In this document: positions 57,698 to 64,000 of the stretch, piece after piece
Layout of the letters: the number at the start of each line of letters is the position of its first letter
Numbering within the stretch: the stretch's first letter is position 1
From: Massospora cicadina
Lineage: Eukaryota; Entomophthoromycota; Entomophthoromycetes; Entomophthorales; Entomophthoraceae
Assembly (NCBI GenBank): GCA_022478985.1
Contig: JAKSZP010006599.1
Coordinates: 124,001 to 188,000, forward strand
Direction: 5' to 3'
Length of the DNA: 64,000 nucleotides
Notes under the pieces: model-generated
The model's input: only the letters and a program-made list of their open reading frames with translations
What the model was told of the DNA's origin: nothing
The model's database searches: none
Made by a program: the position numbers and the translations under genes

Positions 57698-58613
57698 CTT
57701 GATGACATGATTGAGGGAACCAACTGTAAGGATAAAGCTGATCGTCAGGAGGCCAAAAAGGATAAGTTGGCAGGCATCCCTGACCTCAAATATAACCTGG
57801 ACCAAAGCTAGGTCAAGCGATATATGTCCAGGTTAAACCTGGGAATGTGCATGATGCTCAGCCTGGTGTTACAGCCAGGGCGTTAAAATGCACCAGCTAC
57901 ATTCTCGATCCTGACAGTTTGTTACAGTTGCTTGAAAAACAGGGTTTTAAAACCCTTTCCATTTTTTATATTACCAATTTGAGTTGAGTCTAGCTAGAAT
58001 CTAAAACTTGAGTTGGGCAATTTAGAGTTAAATGACCCTGGCCAATGGTAGCATGCGCCTATTGGTGCACCTGGGCTTAGCACCACTTCCAACGATTGAC
58101 AACTCGCCCCCCATAGTTTAAGTATGTTTTCATGAGATAAACCTTCCTTGTTGGTTAACTTCCTATTAATAAATACCCCGTTAGTTTTCATTTTTTTGAA
58201 TATGGTTCCTTGGGAAAACCTGTGCATGGACCTCCTTGAGAATGTCTCTAACAGCATTGGTCAGTTTATTTTAACTAAATTATCTCCCATATCTGGTGCA
58301 CCGCTGGGCCGCCCTGGTCCCCTCCAGATCAAAGCAACAAAGCACTCCTGCACTGATCTCCACTTGATTGTGGACTCCACTTTGGGGCCAACCAAGTTTT
58401 GTTATTTATTTGCCATCTAATACTAGATACCGCTCTGTACACCTTTGCCCTGGGTCCCTTTGCTCCAGCATTATTCCTTGGTGCCCTGTTTACCATCTTG
58501 CTAATGATTAGTTTCCTGGCAGTGTGGCTTTATATCACCCACCACCTCGCTGGGAACGCAAGAGTTACAGAATCTCTCATGATAGTTTAATCTTTTCCAC
58601 CCTCTGTTGAGCG
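57698..58613 (+). mobile_element. 916-bp unidentified insertion in element C
   Basis: Element C coding (colinear with B) stops at 58614 and resumes at 57697. The 5-bp sequence CATGG flanks the extra segment at 57693-57697 and 58614-58618, consistent with a target duplication. The segment is more GC-rich and has coding-like + frames: YVQVKPGNVHDAQPGVTAR and DPDSLLQLLEKQGFKTLS near 57815-57955, then NLCMDLLENVSNSIGQFI near 58218-58272. The last frame (58399-58590) is hydrophobic. I do not recognise these proteins. The ends (CTTGATGACA / TGTTGAGCG) are not LTR-like. Confidence 0.6.
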
Positions 58614-58618
58614 CATGG

Positions 58619-60120
58619 TCAAGCAACTTCTTACATTATTTGGGGTCTATACCCTTCTCCTTTGCTCAGGTAATTGCAGTTACTTCCAAAGTAACTACTG
58701 GGTAGAGAGGATCAGGTGTGTCTTCTTCTACAAATGAATCATAAATATCAAGGTCATCAAAAATATATCGAGGGGAAAAGGTTTGATCGCAGTGCTAGAT
58801 TATTCCATATCTAGACTTCTGGTCCTTTTCCTGAGGCTTTACCAATTTCTTTTTCTTTATCCTGCAATTGAGTAAATTACCCTTTAGGCTTCTTATCCTT
58901 TCATTGAATGACTACGTGACCAAGTTTGCCACATTAGTGGCAGTGGTTCTGAGTTTTTAATTGCTCTTTTTAGTCCTTTGGTCTTATTTCCCATTATGAC
59001 CTAACTGTTGTTCCTTATTAGGTTCCTTGAATTCCAATGTATTCTGAGTTTTGGTGGTAATGGTTTTAAAGGCGCAATTAGGTGCTTCAGATGTTACTCC
59101 TAGAATCTTGAGTTACTCCACCGTCTACAATGTGAAGTTTAAGTTTCAAGTGCTGAAAACATTTTAGTGCAAATATCTGTAGGACAGAAGAGCCGCTTAC
59201 ATTGCTTTGCGTTCTTAAAAATCTGATAGATCATTTTCAGCAGACAGAATTTGTGATCCCTAGTAAAATTGGTCAGTGAAGGCCGCAATGTTTTGTCCTT
59301 TGTAAACTGGATTCCCATAAACTCCTTTTTAAAGTTAGCCATCCGTGAAGGACTATTAAAATCAATCGTTATAGCCTCTTTTATGTCATATTACATCTAA
59401 TTATCCCCATTGAGATGGGGAAACACCAGATCCTGAAAGTTGGTGTCTAAGAAGTTCATCACAGTTATTGCTTTTTGTCAGTCCTAAAATCCAAACATCA
59501 TCATTTTGAATGGGCGGAAAAGCGCCAGTTCTTTATCTCATTGAAATATAGGTAATTTTAGCGTACTCCAAATTCTATTGTTGCTAAGGTGGCAGTATAT
59601 TCCTGATCAGCAACCTGAATAACAATAGGTGTATTTTCAGGAGTCATCTCTGAAATTGCAATAAAAAGCTCTATACATATTACTCAGGGTTTGTACTTTC
59701 TCAACTGGATAGTGTTGCATTTCAGCGTCAACTTCATTTGCCTCAATATGGGAACAATAACGTTTGTGATTTTTGGGCTCTTCTAAGTGCTTTAAGATAT
59801 GTGGTATGTCTCCATGAATCTAGCGGAAGTGTTCTCTATCCACTATTCTTGCCATTGTCTGAAACAGTATTTCCTTAATTAATTTAGTCTCCTTCCATTT
59901 CAATGAGGTGACTTTTCATAAAGATCATTATTGACTTTCCCACCTTGTTCAGTTTTATACTCAGTTATCATCACTCACTCATCCAAAGTATATGATTGGC
60001 TTGTGGCGCCAAGTTTAGCGCATTCTTGTTAATGGTTTTCCAATTTGATCCAATTCTTACTAAGTTCAGTTTTTATAACATTGTGCTGATATGTTCTTAT
60101 AGTTTTGGCTTAAAAACTCA
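58619..60120 (-). pseudogene. gag of element C
   Basis: Minus-strand reading gives a capsid-like part at 59342-59139 (MANFKKEFMGIQFTKDKT), matching element B gag MANQKQEFMGIQFLKDET. A zinc-knuckle relic at about 58919-58957 reads C-H-stop-C-GKLGH-VVIQ-stop, so the second-position residue and the last Cys are lost. The acidic linker DDLDIYDSFVEEDTPDP at 58715-58765 matches the B linker. The N-terminal coiled-coil part lies towards 60100. All frames are interrupted. Confidence 0.82.
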
Positions 60121-60127
60121 AACTAAG

Positions 60128-60143
60128 CCTGTAGTGAGCACCA
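60128..60143 (-). promoter_or_regulatory. Primer-binding site of element C
   Basis: Minus strand TGGTGCTCACTACAGG, two bases from the 5' LTR, identical to that of element B. Confidence 0.85.
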
Positions 60144-60145
60144 AA

Positions 60146-61227
60146 TGTAAACTTTTGAGCTAGGGTTGCTCATTGTAGCTCTAAAGTCTGCTGCACAGGT
60201 TCTGATTTGTGCATTGAAATAGGTTATTGACATATTAATTGACTAAATTAACATTAGTATAAGACTAATGTTCTAATTGAGGTTTTTACAACCAATTTGA
60301 GTATTGTTCTCAATGATAGACTAGTGCTAACGCTCTTCCTTCTGATTCCTTGAAGGTTTTTCTGAAAGTCAAGGTAACTTCTCAGTATGACTTTTCCTTC
60401 TGATGGAACTTAGCTTACTATTAGGTTTAAAGGTTTTTTCTTCCTCTTTTAATGAAGGAGCCTGCGGAGATCTTGACAGCAATAAATAGAAAATGATATC
60501 TTATCCTTCAACTCTAATCCTAATGTTAAAATAAACTAAATAACATTCAAAAATTCAGATCTTCAGTTGTCCGCTTTATTTAATAAAAACTAAAGGAAAA
60601 TAAAGGGGATTTCAGTGACCAACTCTTCCATTAGCATTCCAATAGGAAATAGCAGCCGTTTTAATAGATTAACCCTCTGAAGTTGCACCCAATGGTGTTC
60701 TTCCTCTTCCATCTAGTCAAATTCGCTGATGACTGGAAGAATCACTGTTTCTGATTAATCAAAGAAGTGTGTTCTAATGTTTTTGATCAACCTCAGCAGA
60801 TTACCTTTATTATGCTAGCAACCTGATTAGATAATGAGGCATTTTACCCATTGACCGCAGGTTGCATTACCTAAAAAACTACCATGAAATTTGCTACCAG
60901 AAGTGTTTTGATTCAGTAACTAATTATATAACCTGAGTCAATTGGCAACAAACTCTGATTGACTAATATAACTAAAGTTTTAAAAATTAAATCAATAATT
61001 TAACTATATGTAAATACATTGCTGGGTAATTTACCAATAAAACAACTAGTAATTTCATGTGATAGAACTTCTGTAAGATTGATTAATATTCCTTTAGGAA
61101 TAACTACCAATAATCATTATATTTCATATATTATAACTCACAATCACTAAGGTGATCTCCTAGCGGATAAAACAGATTGTTTTATAATCTGATTGGTCTG
61201 GTTTATATAGTCATAAAAACCCAACCA
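60146..61227 (-). repeat. 5' LTR of element C
   Basis: Plus-strand start TGTAAACTTTTG next to the PBS. It matches the split left LTR at 39080-39471 and 44722-45683, including the CAATAGGAA..AGCAGCC block at 60645. The outer end near 61227 (AAACCCAACCA) is set by comparison with GAAATCCTAACA at 45683 and is approximate. Confidence 0.75.
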
Positions 61228-61239
61228 TGCTTCCTTGCA

Positions 61240-61360
61240 ATAGTCAAGTACTCTCAAAGAATCTGAAGGTCAACTAGCACGTTGGGCCTTGGTATTACAG
61301 GTCTATGACTATGAGATAGTTTACTGCTCAGGGGAAACCCATCAGAATTCTAAATTGGTT
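61240..61360 (+). pseudogene. RNase H C-terminal fragment of a + strand Ty3 element
   Basis: The + frame reads LKESEGQLARWALVLQVYDYE and then SGETHQNS, the same block as LKEPEGWLAQWALKLQDYD and AGAVHQNAD at 51420-51525 of element B. It abuts the LTR of element C, so C probably inserted in or near this older element. Nothing further of it is readable to the right. Confidence 0.7.
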
Positions 61361-62295
61361 TTCATAATTTCCTGTTAAAGCAGCCCTCACTCTTTTACAG
61401 ATAAACTATTACTAAAGATGAAAGCAAAGGGTTTATGACATTGAGAAACATGTGATAAACCACACCCTGAACCAGCTCATGAAGAACACCGAGACCTGGG
61501 ATTGACAACCATACAAAATTGTGGGGAGTTGTCAGACAATAAACGTTCCAAAAAACTGGTCTTTCATATAGGGGTTCTAAATACACAAAAAAGAATCCAT
61601 AGTCCACAAGGCATCGCATTTATGATGATATATGAATACAACCCACGCGAGGACAAGCGTGAAAAGTACTGGTCTATGACATCATTCCTGCTCCAAATAG
61701 TAAGCTGATTGCTGGAAGTAATCTTGGCCACGCTTTATATATGGGAGTCAAACTACCAAGATTGGTGGGAGTGTCTTGTTCCATCCATTGTGGTTTCCAT
61801 TTTGTTGGGATTCCCAACTTGTCTGAATATGCAACTGATAACGTTCAGCAACAAGGGCCTCGCCAGGTTCAATCCTAGTCATTTTTCTTTGAGTATCATC
61901 TACTGAACCTTCATTTCTGTTTTCTCCATGATTGGGGCAAATATTATTAAGTAATGGGTTGATCATCCCTCCTTGGGTTACTTTCAGGCCATACTACCTA
62001 TATTTTTGAGCGCATACTTGATACTGAGAAGTGGCAATCATTTTGTCAGGTTTTATAGCAGCAGAGTCTCAAAAGTTGCGATCACTAAATCGTCATTTCC
62101 ACTTTCTTCATAGTTTGGACAGATTAAGTTGAGCGTTTAGTCATTCCATTCACTTTGAGGTTCTCAATAGTCACTTTTCTGGATTGGGGCATCTTGAAAA
62201 ACTTTTAGGGTATGACTCACGAGGGTTTCTTCACTAAGAGAGGAAAAAGCTGAGATAATCAATGTGAGAGCAACCATCATTACTAAACAAATGAG
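61361..62295. other. No recognisable gene
   Basis: Several short overlapping frames on both strands (61395-61966) show no known motif. Probably old element sequence between the RNase H relic and the chromovirus LTR. Confidence 0.4.
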
Positions 62296-62991
62296 TGTAA
62301 ACCTTCAATTGGTTTGGATGTTCCTTGGGGATTTCCAGGCTAGTTGAGATTTATAAAATGTTCAAAGTATCTTGGCGAGATTAAAGGTTTATTACGGATA
62401 GTAAAAAAACCCCAGGACTTTACCATTGTCAGAGAACTGGGTTTTTAATTAAATGGAAGTGAGGGGCGGGGACTTGGGTGACATTTCTTACAAATGGGCA
62501 TGTGAATCTTCCTAAAACGCCAGGACTTTTTGTATTGTGGCTTAGCTTACACATTGTGGGTGCCTCAATTTGCAGTTCCAGTTGCTAATTTTTTTGCTTC
62601 CATAGGGGTTCCAGCATGCCTGTGTATCTTTCAATTTCCTAAAGAACTTTTCTTTCCCTTGTAGGGATTATTGCTATATCAATTTTGGGGCTGACCTTCC
62701 TGTAAGGACTTCAGTCTCAATCTGCCCAATTGTGTTCAGATTTTGCCGCAGATTGTTGCAAATTTCATGAAATAGGATTCAGCCCAATTGATTTTCTAGA
62801 AAAATCTATCTTTGTACTTTGACTTGTCATAAAATTGAGTCAATGGGCCTAAGCGAAAACCCACTGCTCATCAAGGGTTTAACCTAAATCCGCCAATTTT
62901 TCTAACAGAAGAGCTTGGGGACGTTCCCCCTTCTTTAATTAAAAGAGGTAAATCAACCAATTTAATTTCATGGGCATCCAGAATCCTTACA
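62296..62991 (-). mobile_element. 3' LTR of minus-strand chromovirus (element G)
   Basis: On the minus strand the pol stop TAA touches TGTAAGGATTC at 62991. A candidate far end is TGTAAACC at 62296, which would give inverted TGTAA/TTACA termini and a length of 696 bp. The inner boundary is well supported by the copies at 1936 and 3694; the outer one is a guess. Confidence 0.6.
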
Positions 62992-64000
62992 TTACCCTTT
63001 TTTTAAAAGGACAGGGTCTACTTATCCCTCTGGCACTCGTAACAGAGCATAGTTTTTGTGAGGTAAGGGTAGCTTAATGGATGCAAGGGTCTGGGGTCTC
63101 ATAGTAGTGGGCGTTGGGGCAGTAGGATTTCGTCATGGAACTCGGTGATTAGATCCTGACATTTGATGCAATCATGTGCTAGAATCCAATTGTTGTCATA
63201 TGTGGGGTACCCTTTCCGCGCCAACAAGTATTGAATCCCACATTTACATTTCCTTGAACCTAAATGTTCTCCACCTCAAATTCCAGCATTCCTTCCAAAC
63301 CACTTGGGTTTGATCTCTGGAGGTTGGTTCCCTTTGAACAGTGAAAGAACTACCACATGGAAGGACTTACGGATCTTCAAGTGTTGGGCAAATTTATATA
63401 AAAGGACCTACTATTCAAGACTTTACTGATGGGGAATGGTCCTGCCCTTTTGCAGGCCAATTTGCAGCAGGGTACCTTTAGTTTAAGATTTTCATATCCA
63501 CCATCACCAGGTCACTCGCTGGTAAACTAGTGCTGTTCTTCGTTTTGGGCAGCAAAACGCTTGGCATCCTGGTAGGCTTTCTTTAATTGCCTCTGCACCT
63601 GCTGGTGTATTTTCAGATGTGTATTGCGAAGCTATCTGCAGTGGGAGTATTCGTTTAAATTTGGATGCCAAATGTAATTTCTTGGTTGTAGCCTAAGTTG
63701 GCATACAGCGGCGATATTCCAGTAGAGGCGTGCAGTTAATTATTATACAAAAATTGGGCTTAATCCATATTTTCAGTCCAAGTATCTTGAGCAGCTGAGG
63801 TGTAACACTAGATATATTTCTCTAAAGAAATGGTTAGTTCACTTGGCTTTTCCATCAGAATGAGGGTGATAAGCTGATGATTGACATGGCTTGTTGTGAA
63901 GTATTTCGCACAGGGCTTCCCAAAATCTCAACGTGAACTGTTGTCCCCTATTGCTAATTATCTCCTGTGGTACTTAAGCATGATGAAGATGTGGTTCACT
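62992..64000 (-). pseudogene. Chromovirus integrase with GPY/F region and chromodomain (element G)
   Basis: Minus-strand reading from the right edge: ISNRGQQFTLRFWEALCEI near 63955-63900, the second catalytic block. Its Asp codon (63950-63952) is AAT, giving SNRG for SDRG. SSAYHPHSDGKAK follows, then QVQRQLKKAYQDAKRF (63610-63560) and a GPY/F-type stretch KRAGPFPISKVLNSRSF near 63455-63405. The chromodomain (about 63290-63125) has EVENI, then after a shift IQYLLARKGYP, NNWIL and DLITEFHDEI. The tail IKLPLPHKNYALL precedes TAA at the LTR, as in copies 1 and 2. The element's 5' half lies beyond the window. Confidence 0.87.

Larger units (their letters stand above)
39080..61227 (-). mobile_element. 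Element C: minus-strand Ty3/Gypsy element carrying three insertions
   Basis: Read right to left: 5' LTR (61227-60146), PBS (60143-60128), gag, protease, RT, RNase H, integrase, polypurine tract (CAAGTGGGGGGATG, plus 45684-45697), 3' LTR (45683 leftwards). Three insertions enlarge it: a 916-bp segment at 57698-58613, Ty3 element B at 46615-54291 and a LINE at 39472-44705 inside the 3' LTR. Without them it is about 8.3 kb. Its pol is closely related to that of element B, but the LTRs differ. No clean target duplication was found for C itself. Confidence 0.82.

Noticed and set aside
58399..58590. Hydrophobic 63-codon + frame that looks like two membrane helices
   Set aside because: It lies within the unknown 916-bp insertion, lacks a supported start and may simply be T-rich sequence; kept only as part of that entry.
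39080..61227. A clean 5-bp target duplication for element C
   Set aside because: The bases beside the two outer LTR edges (CCACC and TGCTT) do not match, and the outer edges themselves are uncertain.
61395..61966. Candidate host protein from short overlapping frames
   Set aside because: The frames lie on both strands, all are short, and none shows a recognisable domain.
1..64000. CRISPR array, bacterial operon, rRNA or tRNA genes
   Set aside because: No short regularly spaced identical repeats, no ribosome-binding-site-linked gene runs and no conserved RNA gene boxes were seen.

Overview
The window is eukaryotic repetitive DNA and almost entirely retrotransposon. I find no intact host gene, no rRNA or tRNA gene, and no bacterial-style operon. 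Every recognisable coding stretch is a broken Ty3/Gypsy gag-pol or a broken non-LTR (LINE) ORF, full of frameshifts and stops. The organism is probably a fungus with a large, AT-rich, transposon-bloated genome. An early-diverging lineage would fit the style of the LINE and Ty3 proteins, but this is inference only. Catalytic Asp codons changed to Asn, and many TAA/TAG stops, point to C-to-T decay, possibly a RIP-like or methylation-driven process.

Layout. 1-4050: 3' ends of three + strand LTR elements. One is an integrase tail followed by an LTR that starts TGTCAG. Two are chromovirus tails that stop at LTRs starting TGTAAG; the first of them keeps a chromodomain. A ~130-bp tandem repeat follows. 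4050-9000: no recognisable content. 9000-10448: a probable LTR with a primer-binding site and a diverged duplication. 10464-17879: a full-length minus-strand LINE with 15-bp target duplications, split by a 2.2-kb non-autonomous LTR element (12693-14865) that carries a tandem-repeat protein. 17895-20560: LTR end, PBS and decayed gag of a + Ty3 element. 20560-31790: minus-strand Ty3 element 'D', split by + strand Ty3 element 'A' (22229-28637), whose gag contains a collagen-like repeat. 31950-32300: + strand integrase tail. 33100-34850: gag-like ORF1 of a second LINE family, minus strand. 34850-39080: nothing recognisable. 39080-61227: minus-strand Ty3 element 'C'. Its left LTR is interrupted by a + strand LINE (39472-44705, same family as the first). 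Its integrase tail is interrupted by its relative, + strand element 'B' (46615-54291, 5-bp duplication ATCAT). Its gag-protease linker is interrupted by a 916-bp unknown segment. 61240-61360: RNase H remnant. 62296-64000: 3' half of a minus-strand chromovirus with GPY/F region and chromodomain.

How the parts relate. The window is a record of nested insertions rather than a set of cooperating genes. Host elements C and D and the LINEs came first; A, B and the non-autonomous element inserted later, and B and the non-autonomous element still have exact target duplications. The most unusual content is the collagen-like, coiled-coil gag of element A and the non-autonomous LTR element encoding a 46-residue tandem repeat (exact 138-bp period). 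Next come the chromodomain tails, whose stop codon abuts the LTR, and an unusual primer-binding site shared by four elements.
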